Shown piece after piece: positions 25,488 through 34,551 of a DNA stretch of 64,000 bases. The notes under the pieces are model-generated. The model did no database searches. It saw only the letters and a list, made by a program, of their open reading frames with translations, and was not told where the DNA came from. Numbering within the stretch: position 1 is the first letter of the stretch; each line of letters opens with the position of its first letter. The position numbers and the translations under genes are program-made. The DNA lies in the NCBI GenBank assembly GCA_947494195.1, contig CANLUC010000004.1:186188-250187 (forward strand), written 5' to 3'. The stretch is from an uncultured Nesterenkonia sp. Lineage in GTDB: Bacteria; Actinomycetota; Actinomycetes; Actinomycetales; Micrococcaceae.

Positions 25488-28400
25488 ACCGCCAGCCAGT
25501 AGGCCGTCTCCGCCGCAGTGATGCCCCAGTGCTCTCTCGCGCGCCGATGCACCCGCTCCACCTCGGCGGCCACCTCGCGCAGCGCATCAACCTGATCAGC
25601 CGACCGGGGTTTCAGTGTGCGGCGATACAAGACGCCGGCTCCCCGGCCCCAGCGCGTGCGCTTGAGCTGGTCCAGCTGCACGGTCGCGGCCGCGCGCGCT
25701 CGGCGCTTGAGCCGCCCCGCCACCGGTCGCAGCTTTCGGGCTGAGGGCAGCCGGCGCTGACCGAAGAACTGCAGCGCCTCCGGAGTGCTCCACCGGTGCT
25801 GGCCCGGATCCCCGACGTAGAACGCTGCGATCTCTCGCAGCACCTCGGCAGCCTCCGTCCGCTGGGGCGTGGGCACCCGCGAGTACTTCCACAGGTACCA
25901 GGTGACGAAGAAGTGCTCGAAGCGGGTGTCCAGATAGTCCTGCAGCAGCCCTTCCTCCTTGAGCCAGGCGGATCGCGCGGCCTCCAGGATCAGGTACTTG
26001 CGGAAGTAGCTGGGGGTCACGACGTTGACGATCGAGGTGTCCACCGCGCCGTAGTAGATATAGACCGGCCGATCGACCGGGATGTAGGCGCGCGCGTGGA
26101 AGAGCAGCTGCTGGAAGAAGAAGGTGTCCTGCCCGGTGGCGCCCTCCGGCTGGGTCAGTCCCAGACCCTGCAGCCAGGCGGTGCGGGCGAGCAGTCCTTC
26201 GATGGAGGCTGGGCGGAAGCGGATCCCGCGCAGCGAGTCGCGCGTGGGCCAGCAGAGCCCGGCCCGCCGTTCGATCGCGGAGTACCACTCGTGGACCGGG
26301 AGGACCATGTGCCGGTCGGTCCAGGTGACCTGGGTGCCGAGCGCGAAGTCGGCCTCGGGGTGCTCGGTGAGGCTCCGCTGCAGCTCGTGATAGCCGGCCT
26401 CAAGCTCCTCATCGTCGGGATCAAGGTAGGTGACGAACTCCGTGGCGGCGAGCTCCAGGCCCGTGTTGCGCGGTCGGGATGCCGAGCCGGAGCCCCCGGT
26501 GTGGTGGCGGAAGGCGAACACATTGGGGTGGGCTCGTGCGAGCTCCTCCACGGTGGCCACGGTGACCGGATCGGTGGAGCCGTCGTCGACCAGCAGCACG
26601 TGGGTGCGGGGGAAGTGCGGTGAACGGCGCAGCGAGGCGAAGGTCTTATGACGCAGGTGGTCACCGTTGTTGTAGACCGGGACGATCACGGACAGCTCGA
26701 GGTCCTCGGCCTGCGCTGCCTGGCGGACCTGTTCCTTGGCAGCAGTGAGCTCATCCCCGGGGTGCGGCAGCGCAGCGGGCAGCAGGCCTGCATCCCGGAG
26801 GGATGCCGCAGGCGCATGCCCCAGGTGATCGATGGCGTAGACCCGAGCGTCCTGCCCTGAGGCCGCCAGCACAGGGGCGGAGACGAGTGCAGCCGGCTCG
26901 GGGCGCCACCACGCGGTCAGCCCCAGGTCCGGCCCCAGGTCCAGCCCCATGTCATGGGACTCAGGGAGTGAAGCGAGACCACGGTGGTGCCGATGAGCCC
27001 AGCCGTCGGCCTCCGCCGCGGATCCGCTGAGCTTCGTGGTGATCGTCGCCGACTGGTAACGGAACGCGGCCACGTGGTCGGCCGCGTAGTGCGGCAGATA
27101 CCGCCGCCTCGCATCCAGCGGCAGCAGCACATCGATCTGGCGGGCGAGCGGGTCCGCAGCGCGGGCGCCCAGCTCATCCCAGGTCAGCAGTTCCACCTGC
27201 CCCAGACCACGCGCCGCCAGGTCCTGCGCCGCCATGTCCTGGGCGAGCTCCGGGGTGACCGTTTCCGCCACGGCCACGACCAGCTCCTGCTGGGGAGGCT
27301 CTGCCTTGCCGGCGATCCGACCCACGCGAGCGAGCAGATCGGAGACGTGGTGGCGCAGGAAGACCTCCCGGACGCCGTCGCCCTGGGCCCGGCGCAGCTC
27401 CTCGAGGTCGAGCGCGCGCAGGCTCTCCTGGACATCCGCCGAAGAGTTCGCGATGCGCACCTGCGGGTGATACGAGTTCAGGCCCTGGTTGTAGCTCGAG
27501 AGCACCAGGGTTCCGGAGGCCTGCAGCTCCAGCGCCCGGTTGGCGAACATCGTCTGGGAACCGATCACCGAATTCAGGTTCACCGCGATGTCCACCACGC
27601 GCTGGAGGTCCATGAGCTGGTGGTGGTCGATGGCGGGGACCCGGTAGGGCCAATACTTGACCGGGATCAGCTGGTTGCCGCTGAGCATCGGCTGCGCCGA
27701 GTCGAGCTGGGCGGAGATCTCCTCCCACCAGCGGTCCACGATCGCCAGCGGCCGACCCGCGGCGAGCACACCGTCGAGGATCCATTCCGCGAAGCGGGCC
27801 CGCTCGGGGTACTTCTTCCCCATCCAGGAGCCGGCGAAGAAGACCAGTTCGCGCGCCTGGGCCGGGGCGCTGCGCGAGCCGATCGGGGAGTGCAGGAGCG
27901 GATTGACCCCGAAGGGCAGCACCTCGATGGTGTGCGCGGCCGGGCAGTCGCGCCGATAGTCCTCGATGACCTCGGCGGCCGTGGTGAGGATGTGGTCACA
28001 GGCCCTGGCCACATCCAGGAACTGGCGGTAGTCCGGCGGGTCCTCCTTGCCGTAGTAGACCGGGGGAGCACCCGCGTCCCGGAAGGCCGGGATGATGGTG
28101 TTGATCAGGAGTCGACGGCGCGCAGGAGCCTCGGGGGAGGTGTTGTCCCAGGAGCGTCCATCGTGACCGCGCCAGGTGGCGGCGACCAGCAGCAGATCCA
28201 CCTCGCCCAGGTGGTTCTGCCAGTTCTCAGGCGTGATCGGGAACAGCTGGGCCGAGCCTGAGTAGGTGTCGAAGAGGAACCGGTCGCAGATGATCCCGAT
28301 CCGCAGGTCCAGCGGCGGCCTTGAGACGCCGGCCTCCGTGGAGGGCAGCTGTGCGGCGGCGGCCTGTGCGGCGGCGAGCGAGTCCTGGACCGGCTGGGCG

Positions 28401-28708
28401 GCCAGCGGGGCGGCGAGCGGGGCGTCAGGGGCCTCAAGCGCCTCAGCGGCGGCAGAGTCCTGGGCCGCATCACTCTCTGCGGCGGTGTGTGCCCTGCGGC
28501 GCAGATCAGCGGCGCGCTCGCGGTGCGCCCGTTCCAGCGGAGCCCAGAGCTGCTCGTGGTGCGCTGAGCTGGAGAGTTCGTGAGCCGCGGCCTCGTGCGC
28601 CTGAGCTGCCCGCTGCGCCGTCGACGCGATCGCGGAGGTCTCAGAGGCCTCGGCGGCGGCAACAGGGTCGCTGGCGGACTGTGCGGAGGCTTCGTCTGGG
28701 CGATTCAC
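25466..28708 (-). CDS. Large two-domain glycosyltransferase (CgeB-like plus GT2)
   Basis: A 1080-residue protein with three parts. Residues 1-135 are Ala/Glu-rich low complexity, probably helical. About 140-480 is a CgeB-like GT-B domain (IGIICDRFLFDTYSGSAQLF, VYYGKEDPPDYRQFLDVA, FANRALELQASGTLVLSS). About 660-900 is a GT2 domain (LSVIVPVYNNGDHL, LLVDDGSTDPVTVATVEEL, FVTYLDPDDEELEAGYHEL). A C-terminal helical tail follows. Two transferase domains in one chain suggest sequential sugar additions, as in teichoic-acid-type or capsule polymerases. The start is GTG 28708 with TAGTGT 6 nt upstream. It opposes the LCP/GT operon and shares its 3' end. Confidence 0.88.
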   Translation of the reverse strand: MNRPDEASAQSASDPVAAAEASETSAIASTAQRAAQAHEAAAHELSSSAHHEQLWAPLERAHRERAADLRRRAHTAAESDAAQDSAAAEALEAPDAPLAAPLAAQPVQDSLAAAQAAAAQLPSTEAGVSRPPLDLRIGIICDRFLFDTYSGSAQLFPITPENWQNHLGEVDLLLVAATWRGHDGRSWDNTSPEAPARRRLLINTIIPAFRDAGAPPVYYGKEDPPDYRQFLDVARACDHILTTAAEVIEDYRRDCPAAHTIEVLPFGVNPLLHSPIGSRSAPAQARELVFFAGSWMGKKYPERARFAEWILDGVLAAGRPLAIVDRWWEEISAQLDSAQPMLSGNQLIPVKYWPYRVPAIDHHQLMDLQRVVDIAVNLNSVIGSQTMFANRALELQASGTLVLSSYNQGLNSYHPQVRIANSSADVQESLRALDLEELRRAQGDGVREVFLRHHVSDLLARVGRIAGKAEPPQQELVVAVAETVTPELAQDMAAQDLAARGLGQVELLTWDELGARAADPLARQIDVLLPLDARRRYLPHYAADHVAAFRYQSATITTKLSGSAAEADGWAHRHHRGLASLPESHDMGLDLGPDLGLTAWWRPEPAALVSAPVLAASGQDARVYAIDHLGHAPAASLRDAGLLPAALPHPGDELTAAKEQVRQAAQAEDLELSVIVPVYNNGDHLRHKTFASLRRSPHFPRTHVLLVDDGSTDPVTVATVEELARAHPNVFAFRHHTGGSGSASRPRNTGLELAATEFVTYLDPDDEELEAGYHELQRSLTEHPEADFALGTQVTWTDRHMVLPVHEWYSAIERRAGLCWPTRDSLRGIRFRPASIEGLLARTAWLQGLGLTQPEGATGQDTFFFQQLLFHARAYIPVDRPVYIYYGAVDTSIVNVVTPSYFRKYLILEAARSAWLKEEGLLQDYLDTRFEHFFVTWYLWKYSRVPTPQRTEAAEVLREIAAFYVGDPGQHRWSTPEALQFFGQRRLPSARKLRPVAGRLKRRARAAATVQLDQLKRTRWGRGAGVLYRRTLKPRSADQVDALREVAAEVERVHRRAREHWGITAAETAYWLAVQRRYSS

Positions 28709-28714
28709 CCCTCG

Positions 28715-28720
28715 ACACTA
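28715..28720 (-). promoter_or_regulatory. -10 hexamer of the large glycosyltransferase gene
   Basis: Minus-strand TAGTGT is 6 nt before GTG 28708. The short GAGGGG between them could also act as a ribosome site. Confidence 0.4.
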
Positions 28721-28738
28721 TCCCGAGGCGTGTTGGGT

Positions 28739-28767
28739 TTGGAGCAGGCAGTCCGCCTTGCTAGAGT
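28739..28767 (+). promoter_or_regulatory. Promoter of the tRNA-Gly gene
   Basis: TTGGAG at 28739-28744 and TAGAGT at 28762-28767 are separated by 17 nt, giving transcription from about 28774, roughly 50 nt before the mature tRNA. Confidence 0.5.
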
Positions 28768-28825
28768 AAGGACTCGTTGCGGCGGATGATCGGCTCTTCT
28801 CGAGAGTCGGATTTCGGGCGCATGC

Positions 28826-28899
28826 GGGGATGTAGCTTAGTGGTAAAGCTTTGGTCTTCCAAACCAACGATGCGGGTTCGATTCCCGTCATCCCCTCCA
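28826..28899 (+). tRNA. tRNA-Gly (anticodon UCC)
   Basis: A full cloverleaf can be drawn. The acceptor GGGGATG pairs with CATCCCC (28889-28895), the D stem GCTT with AAGC, and the anticodon stem TTGGT with ACCAA around the loop CTTCCAA, which gives anticodon TCC. The T stem surrounds TTCGATT. The discriminator is T and CCA is encoded (28897-28899). It reads GGA/GGG glycine codons and is flanked by glycosyltransferase genes. Confidence 0.96.
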
Positions 28900-28909
28900 G
28901 TCACTGACG

Positions 28910-28959
28910 AGCCTCTCCCGCGGACCGGGTCTTTCCGGTCACAGCAGGAGGGGCTTTTT
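28910..28959 (+). terminator. Intrinsic terminator after tRNA-Gly
   Basis: AGCCTCTCC (28910-28918) pairs with GGAGGGGCT (28947-28955), enclosing a perfect inner hairpin GACCGG/CCGGTC (28923-28940). A five-base T-run ends at 28959. Confidence 0.8.
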
Positions 28960-29001
28960 GTGTATCTGCCTGCTGCGTGAGCTGACGAGTGAGAGGAACT
29001 C

Positions 29002-30129
29002 ATGGTGCGTCCCCGGATCTACTTCGTGGTTCAGCCGACCGTGGCGCACTATCGCGAGCCGCTGCTGCGCCGACTGCTCGAATCCTCACGCTACGAGTTT
29101 GACCTCGTGGGGAGGTTCAAGAATTCGGAAGAGTCTGCCAATGACCGCATACACTCCGCCGCCGATGAGGTCCTCGCCCAGGTGCGCCCGCTGCGGTTCT
29201 CCACTCTGCGGGGGTATTGGTGGGAGCACGGTCAGGTCCGCGAGATCTGGCGCGGTGAGCATGACGCCTATGTGATTTCCGGGCGTATCCATACCGTCTC
29301 TGCCTGGGTCGCCTCGGCCGTCGCCGCGCTGCGCGGGCGCACGCTGATCATGTGGGGGCACGGTTGGAAGCGCCCCGAGGACGGGCTCAAGCGCCGCATC
29401 CGGCTCGCGTTCTACCGGCTGACCGAGGGCCTGCTGGTCTACGGCGACCGCGCCAGGGAGCTGGGCAGCTCCTACGGGGTGCCCGCGGAAAAGATCCAGG
29501 TCGTCTACAACAGCATCTATCCGGAATCGAGGATCGGCGCAGCACGGGAGAACGACGACGACGCCGGCTCGCCCGCCACGATCATCTACAGCTCCCGGCT
29601 CACCGCCCGGCATCGCCTGGACCTCCTCGCCGAGGCTCTCGGCGGCATGGATGCCCAGGTGCGACCCAAGGTCCTGATCGTCGGCGATGGCGCCGAGCGC
29701 CCCCGACTCGAAGAGGTCTTCACGGCCCGCGGGGTGGACGCCGCGTTCCTCGGTGCCGTCTATGACTACGCCGAGCTGCGCAGGCTCTACGCCCAGGCCG
29801 ATCTCGCCGTCTCGGTCGGAGGCGCGGGGCTCAACGTCACCCAGGCGATGAGCTTCGGGGTGCCGGTGCTCGCCGAGGACGGCAACCCCGACTCGAGCCC
29901 TGAGATCGAGGCAGTCATCGAGGGTGAGACCGGACGGTATTACCAGAGTGGTGACGCGGGCTCTCTGCGCCGGGTCCTCACCGAGCTCATGGCGTCTCCG
30001 GAGCAGCTAAGGCAGCTGGGGGAGGCGAGCCTCGCCGTCGTGCGAGACCGCTATACCGCCGAGAAGCATGCTGAAGCGATCGAGAACGCCCTGGACGTTC
30101 TGCTCGCCCGCGCGGCGCGTCGGCCTTAG
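29002..30129 (+). CDS. GT4/family 1 glycosyltransferase
   Basis: A GT-B transferase of 375 aa. The N-terminal half has YFVVQPTVAHYREPLLRRLL, typical of transferases that read a donor near the membrane. The C-terminal half has ATIIYSSRLTARHRLDLL, FLGAVYDYAELRRLYAQADL and the donor loop MSFGVPVLAEDGNPD. ATG 29002 has GAGAGG 6 nt upstream. It follows the tRNA terminator and converges on the thioesterase gene. It probably belongs functionally to the envelope-glycan locus; the substrate is unknown. Confidence 0.87.
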   Translation: MVRPRIYFVVQPTVAHYREPLLRRLLESSRYEFDLVGRFKNSEESANDRIHSAADEVLAQVRPLRFSTLRGYWWEHGQVREIWRGEHDAYVISGRIHTVSAWVASAVAALRGRTLIMWGHGWKRPEDGLKRRIRLAFYRLTEGLLVYGDRARELGSSYGVPAEKIQVVYNSIYPESRIGAARENDDDAGSPATIIYSSRLTARHRLDLLAEALGGMDAQVRPKVLIVGDGAERPRLEEVFTARGVDAAFLGAVYDYAELRRLYAQADLAVSVGGAGLNVTQAMSFGVPVLAEDGNPDSSPEIEAVIEGETGRYYQSGDAGSLRRVLTELMASPEQLRQLGEASLAVVRDRYTAEKHAEAIENALDVLLARAARRP

Positions 30130-30188
30130 GTCCCAGCCGGAGGGCCTGGCCACGTGCTAGCGCAGAGGTCAGCGCGCCCTCGAGCCGC

Positions 30189-30722
30189 TCAGTCCCGGTT
30201 CGGCAGGATCATGTTCGTCATCCGCGCGGTCGAGAGGCGACGGCCGGCGTCGTCGGTCATCACGATCTGATGGCTGGTCAGCTGGCGGCCCAGGTTGATC
30301 GGGGTGCAGGTCGCGGTGACCATACCCTCGGTGACCGACCGGTGGTGGGTGGCGCCGAGCTCGGTCCCGACCACGGCGTTGTCGATGCCCAGGTTGACCC
30401 TGGCGTGCAGGATCGCGGCGATCGAGCCGAGAGTCTCGGCGAGCACCATGTGCGCACCCCCGTGGAACAGCCCCATGTTCTGCTCATTGCCGCCCACCGG
30501 CATCGTGGCAACCAACTTGTCCGGGCTCATCTCCAGGTACCGCAGGCCCATCTTCGCGCCCAGCGGGGTGGTGCCGTGCGGGCCGGTCAGGTGGTGGTAC
30601 TCCTTCGGGATCCCGGCCGCCTCCATCCGGGCCGAGCGCTCCTGCTCATCGGGGAAGGGGGTGGGCTCACCGGGGGCGGGATAGTTCGAGAGGCGGTTCG
30701 GGGCATCATGCTGAGAAGTCAT
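30189..30722 (-). CDS. PaaI-type hotdog-fold thioesterase
   Basis: A single hotdog domain of 177 aa. The family signature NMGLFHGGAHMVLAETLGS carries the HGG loop and the catalytic acidic residue on the long helix. The later segment VVGTELGATHHRSVTEG is also conserved. Such enzymes hydrolyse acyl-CoA thioesters, commonly aromatic or menaquinone-pathway CoA esters. ATG 30722 is chosen because the longer frame adds unconserved residues and TAAGCT lies 7 nt upstream. It is divergent from polA. Confidence 0.85.
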   Translation of the reverse strand: MTSQHDAPNRLSNYPAPGEPTPFPDEQERSARMEAAGIPKEYHHLTGPHGTTPLGAKMGLRYLEMSPDKLVATMPVGGNEQNMGLFHGGAHMVLAETLGSIAAILHARVNLGIDNAVVGTELGATHHRSVTEGMVTATCTPINLGRQLTSHQIVMTDDAGRRLSTARMTNMILPNRD

Positions 30723-30729
30723 GGGCTCC

Positions 30730-30735
30730 AGCTTA
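30730..30735 (-). promoter_or_regulatory. -10 hexamer of the thioesterase gene
   Basis: Minus-strand TAAGCT is 7 nt before ATG 30722, in leaderless spacing. Confidence 0.4.
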
Positions 30736-30836
30736 GATGGTGCCGCCGCAGGGATCGACGCAAGGAATGGCTCAGGGGAAGGCTGAGGGGATGGGCAGGA
30801 GTGGAACACCTCTGGGATGAGCGACGGGGGTCGCGA

Positions 30837-30842
30837 TAGGCT
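30837..30842 (+). promoter_or_regulatory. -10 hexamer of polA
   Basis: TAGGCT ends 7 nt before GTG 30850. No -35 or ribosome site is evident, so polA may be leaderless. Confidence 0.4.
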
Positions 30843-30849
30843 TAGGCGC

Positions 30850-33717
30850 GTGTCAACTAGCCCCCATAAACTCCTGGTCATCGACGGTCACTCCATGGCG
30901 TTCCGGGCCTTCTACGCCCTGCCCACGGAGAGCTTCCTCACGGATTCCGGCCAATACACCAACGCGGTGCATGGCTTCACGAACATGCTGCTCAAGCTGA
31001 TCCGCGAGGAGCTCCCCACCCATGTGATCCTCGCCTTCGACCTGGACACCCCCACCTTCCGGCACACCTCCTACGCCGAATACAAGGGCGGCCGTGCGAA
31101 GACTCCCGAGGAGTTTCGCGGCCAGATCGACCTGATCCAGCAGGTCGCCGAGGGGATGAACATCGCGGTGGTGACCCTGGAGGGCTACGAGGCCGATGAC
31201 ATCGTCGCCACTTACGCCACCCGCGCGGACACCGCCGGCTGGGAGACCCTGATCGTCTCCGGGGACCGCGACACCCTGCAGCTGGTCACCGAACGGACCA
31301 CGCTGATGTACCCCACCTCGGGCCTGTCCAAGGTCGCGATGCTGGACCCGGCGGCCGTGGAGGAGAAGTACCTGGTCCCGCCGCTGAAGTATCCGGACCT
31401 GGCCGCACTGGTGGGGGAGTCCGCGGACAACCTCCCCGGAGTGCCGAAGGTGGGCCCGAAGACGGCCGCGAAATGGATCGCGGAATACGGCTCCACCCGC
31501 GGCATCATCGAGAATGCCGATTCCATCGGTGGCAAGGCCGGAGAGAACCTGCGCGAGGCGCTCGCCGATGTGGAGCGCAACCTGGAGCTGAACCTGCTGC
31601 TGCGCGACCTCGATCTCCCCGTGGCGCTGGAGGACTCCGAGCTGCAGCTCCCCGACCGTGAGGTCCTGGATCCGCTCTTCGACGCGCTGCAGTTCAACCA
31701 GATCCGGGAACGGCTCTTCGAGACCTTTTCCGCGCGCTTCCCCGAGGCCGTGGTGGCGCCCGAGCCCACCGAGGCCCTGCCTGCTGTCACCGTGACCGAG
31801 CAGGCCGATGAACTGGCAGCTTTCCTGGAGACCCATGCCGGGGCGCCGATGGCGATCGCGGTCTGTCTGGACCGCAGCGGCGAATCGCTGACCACCAAGC
31901 CCAAGCGGGACGAGGCCGCCCGGGTGGCGGAGGCGCTCGCCGTCGTGCTGGTGCCCTCGGCCTCCGGGGAGGTGGTGCCGGCTCCCGAAGGGGCGAAGCC
32001 CACCGACGACGCCGGGGAGTCCGCCGCGGAGCCGACCGGCATCCCTGCCATGGCGGTGTCGTTGAGCGCCCTGGACGCAAAGGCTGATGCAGTGCTCGCG
32101 GAGTGGCTGGAGGATCCTGAGGCGCCGAAGCTGGTCCACGACCTCAAAGACGCCGGTAAGCGGCTGGCCTGGCGCGGGCTGCACCTGCGGGGGGCCGTGG
32201 AGGACACGCTGATCTCTGGCTACCTGATCCAGCCCGATCGGCGGAACTTCGCCTTCACCGAGCTGGTCACCCAGTACCTGGGTGCCTCCACCGATCCGGC
32301 TTCCTACCTCGGGGGCCACAGCGCCGACGACGCCGAGGCGCCCGGTTCACAGGGGCCTGACCTGTTCTCCTCCCAGGATCTGCTTCCCGGGGTCACCGCC
32401 GAAGACCTGGACGCCGCGGCCCTGCACGGGATGCTCCTGCATCAGCTCTCCCAGGCGCTGGGGGAGCAGCTGGTGGAGCGCAACGGTGAGAAGCTGCTGC
32501 GCGAGATGGAGATCCCGCTGGCCGAGATCCTGCTGCAGATGGAGCTCACCGGCATCGCCGTGAGCACCGAGAAGCTGGACTCGCTGGACGCGGAGTTCGC
32601 CGCCGCCATCGAACAGTCGGCGCAGGACGCCTACGCCGTGGTCGGACATGAGGTGAAGCTCGGCTCGCCCAAACAGCTGCAGACCGTGCTCTTCGAGGAG
32701 CTCGAGCTGCCCACCGCCGGGGTGAAGAAGAACAAGACCGGCTACTCCACCGATGTGGAGACCCTGCAGGCGCTGCTGATCAAGACACAGAACGACTTCC
32801 TGGTGCACCTGATGAATCACCGGGACTCGTCGAGGCTGCGCCAGACCGTCACGGGGCTGACCGATACGGTCACCGGGGATGGGCGGATCCACACCACCTA
32901 CGCGCAGACCGTGGCCGCCACCGGTCGCCTCTCCTCACTCAATCCGAACCTGCAGAACATTCCGGTGCGCACCGCCGCGGGACGGAAGATCCGCGACGCC
33001 TTCGTGGTCGGCTCCGGCTACGAGACCCTGCTCACCGCGGACTACTCGCAGATCGAGATGCGCATCATGGCGCACCTGTCTCAGGACCAGGCGCTGATCG
33101 AGGCGTTCCGGGCGGGGGAGGACCTGCACAGTTTCGTCGGTTCGCGGGTCTTCGGGGTGGAGGCCTCCGAGATCACGCCCGAGCAGCGCTCCAAGGTCAA
33201 GGCGATGAGCTACGGGCTGGCCTATGGGCTCTCCAGCTTCGGGCTCTCCAAGCAGCTGGGCATCGGGGTCGATGAGGCCCGGAACCTGATGAACGAATAC
33301 TTCGAGCGCTTCGGCGGAGTCCGGGACTATCTGCGCGAGGTGGTCACCCAGGCCAAGAAGGACGGGTTCACCTCGACCATCTTCGGGCGACGCCGCTACC
33401 TGCCGGATCTGACCAGTGAGAATCGGCAGCTGCGCCAGATGGCTGAACGCGCCGCGCTGAACGCCCCCATCCAGGGCTCTGCGGCGGACATCATCAAGCA
33501 GGCGATGATCGGCGTGGATTCAGCCATGCGCGCCGAGGGGCTCGAGTCCCGGCTACTGCTGCAGGTCCACGATGAGCTCATCTTCGAGGTGGCGGCGGGA
33601 GAGCGCCAGGCCCTGGAGACCCTGGTGGTGACCCATATGGGCGCCGCCGCCGAACTCGACGTCCCGCTGGACGTGCATGTGGGCGTGGGCTCCTCCTGGC
33701 ACGAGGCCGCACACTGA
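30850..33717 (+). CDS. polA: DNA polymerase I
   Basis: PolA fills gaps in excision repair and removes Okazaki primers. Residues 1-300 are the 5'-3' exonuclease (LLVIDGHSMAFRAFYALP, GYEADDIVATYA, SGDRDTLQLV). About 305-520 is a decayed 3'-5' exonuclease: the DxE metal motif is absent, as in other actinobacterial PolA, so it cannot proofread. The polymerase core has motif A (ADYSQIEMRIMAHL, near 732), the O-helix (RSKVKAMSYGLAYGLSSFG) and motif C (LLQVHDELIFEV, near 905). GTG 30850 is used; the upstream frame adds MSDGGRDRLRR only. In mycobacteria rpsA lies directly downstream; here 5 kb of accessory genes intervene. Confidence 0.97.
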   Translation: MSTSPHKLLVIDGHSMAFRAFYALPTESFLTDSGQYTNAVHGFTNMLLKLIREELPTHVILAFDLDTPTFRHTSYAEYKGGRAKTPEEFRGQIDLIQQVAEGMNIAVVTLEGYEADDIVATYATRADTAGWETLIVSGDRDTLQLVTERTTLMYPTSGLSKVAMLDPAAVEEKYLVPPLKYPDLAALVGESADNLPGVPKVGPKTAAKWIAEYGSTRGIIENADSIGGKAGENLREALADVERNLELNLLLRDLDLPVALEDSELQLPDREVLDPLFDALQFNQIRERLFETFSARFPEAVVAPEPTEALPAVTVTEQADELAAFLETHAGAPMAIAVCLDRSGESLTTKPKRDEAARVAEALAVVLVPSASGEVVPAPEGAKPTDDAGESAAEPTGIPAMAVSLSALDAKADAVLAEWLEDPEAPKLVHDLKDAGKRLAWRGLHLRGAVEDTLISGYLIQPDRRNFAFTELVTQYLGASTDPASYLGGHSADDAEAPGSQGPDLFSSQDLLPGVTAEDLDAAALHGMLLHQLSQALGEQLVERNGEKLLREMEIPLAEILLQMELTGIAVSTEKLDSLDAEFAAAIEQSAQDAYAVVGHEVKLGSPKQLQTVLFEELELPTAGVKKNKTGYSTDVETLQALLIKTQNDFLVHLMNHRDSSRLRQTVTGLTDTVTGDGRIHTTYAQTVAATGRLSSLNPNLQNIPVRTAAGRKIRDAFVVGSGYETLLTADYSQIEMRIMAHLSQDQALIEAFRAGEDLHSFVGSRVFGVEASEITPEQRSKVKAMSYGLAYGLSSFGLSKQLGIGVDEARNLMNEYFERFGGVRDYLREVVTQAKKDGFTSTIFGRRRYLPDLTSENRQLRQMAERAALNAPIQGSAADIIKQAMIGVDSAMRAEGLESRLLLQVHDELIFEVAAGERQALETLVVTHMGAAAELDVPLDVHVGVGSSWHEAAH

Positions 33718-33784
33718 GCTGAGCCGTCCCATCGCTGCGAGTGCCCAGGCGACTCAGGCTGGCGCCTTGCTGCCGGCAACCCGC

Positions 33785-34495
33785 TCAGCGGCTGAAGAGT
33801 GCTCCGAGCCCCTCGGCGCGAGCCGGGTGGCCGGCCAGACGGAGCCCGTGCCAGGCGGTGACCTGGTTCGCAGTGAGCACAGGGGCACCCAGGGCCTCCT
33901 CGAGCCGGGGCAGCACGGCGATCGTGTGCAGCGCAGTGTCGGGGATCAGCAGGCACTGCGCGCCGGTCAGATCGGCGGCTCGCGCAGTCTCGAGCACCCA
34001 CTCGGCGTCCAGCAGCCCCGCATCCTCGCCGCTGGGAACGTCGTAGGTGGACAGTGCGCCCACCGTGATCCCGTTCTCCTCGAGGAAACGCACGAAGTGC
34101 GACGCGACCGCCTCAGGGTAGGTCGCGGCCACGGCGACCCTGCTCAGCCCCAGGTGGTGGACCGCTTCGGCGAAGGCCAGAGAGGTGGAGGACGACGGGG
34201 CCCCGGACGCTTCCTCGATCCATCTCGCCTGCTCTCGGCAGCCATCCAAGCCATATACGAAGCTGCCCGAGGTGCACGCCCAGATCGCGGCTCCGGGGGC
34301 GAACTCGCCGGCCCTCTCGGCGGAAGGCGTCAGCGTCTCTCGCGATCCCAAGGTGAGCAGTGAGTCGACGTCGTGGTGGGTGCTGCCTTCCCAGGTATGG
34401 ATCACCTGGAAGGAGGCATCCGGAATGAGCTGTTCCAGGGCGGGGAACTCGTCCTCCGCGCTGTATCCGGGATAGAGGATGGCGAGAGTGTGCAT
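33785..34495 (-). CDS. Asp/Glu racemase-fold (maleate isomerase-like) paralogue lacking the second Cys
   Basis: Maleate isomerase/arylmalonate decarboxylase-type protein of 236 aa. Such enzymes use one or two cysteines for cofactor-free proton transfer on dicarboxylic acids. The first site is kept (IWACTSGSFVYG, Cys74). At the second site, where the paralogue at 35325 has VVSCTNLP, this protein has LLIPDTALH, so Asp186 takes the place of the Cys. PVLTANQVTAWHGL matches the conserved C-terminal region. ATG 34495 starts MHTLAILYPGY. It is divergent from the DUF3830 gene and shares the palindromic interval. The activity is probably altered: decarboxylase-like, a regulatory subunit, or inactive. 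Confidence 0.82.
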   Translation of the reverse strand: MHTLAILYPGYSAEDEFPALEQLIPDASFQVIHTWEGSTHHDVDSLLTLGSRETLTPSAERAGEFAPGAAIWACTSGSFVYGLDGCREQARWIEEASGAPSSSTSLAFAEAVHHLGLSRVAVAATYPEAVASHFVRFLEENGITVGALSTYDVPSGEDAGLLDAEWVLETARAADLTGAQCLLIPDTALHTIAVLPRLEEALGAPVLTANQVTAWHGLRLAGHPARAEGLGALFSR

Positions 34496-34551
34496 AGTGG
34501 TGGAAGGCCCTCTCAGGGTGCGTCGCGTGTCTCTCCAAGAACCTACAGGTA

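Noticed and set aside
26984-28261. Plus-strand frame (425 aa) over the large glycosyltransferase
   Set aside because: The minus-strand frame carries both glycosyltransferase domains; this frame has none.
33718-33789. Possible terminator between polA and the first racemase-fold gene
   Set aside because: GCTGAGC/GCTCAGC can pair, but the loop is 58 nt and no T-run follows, so I do not call it.
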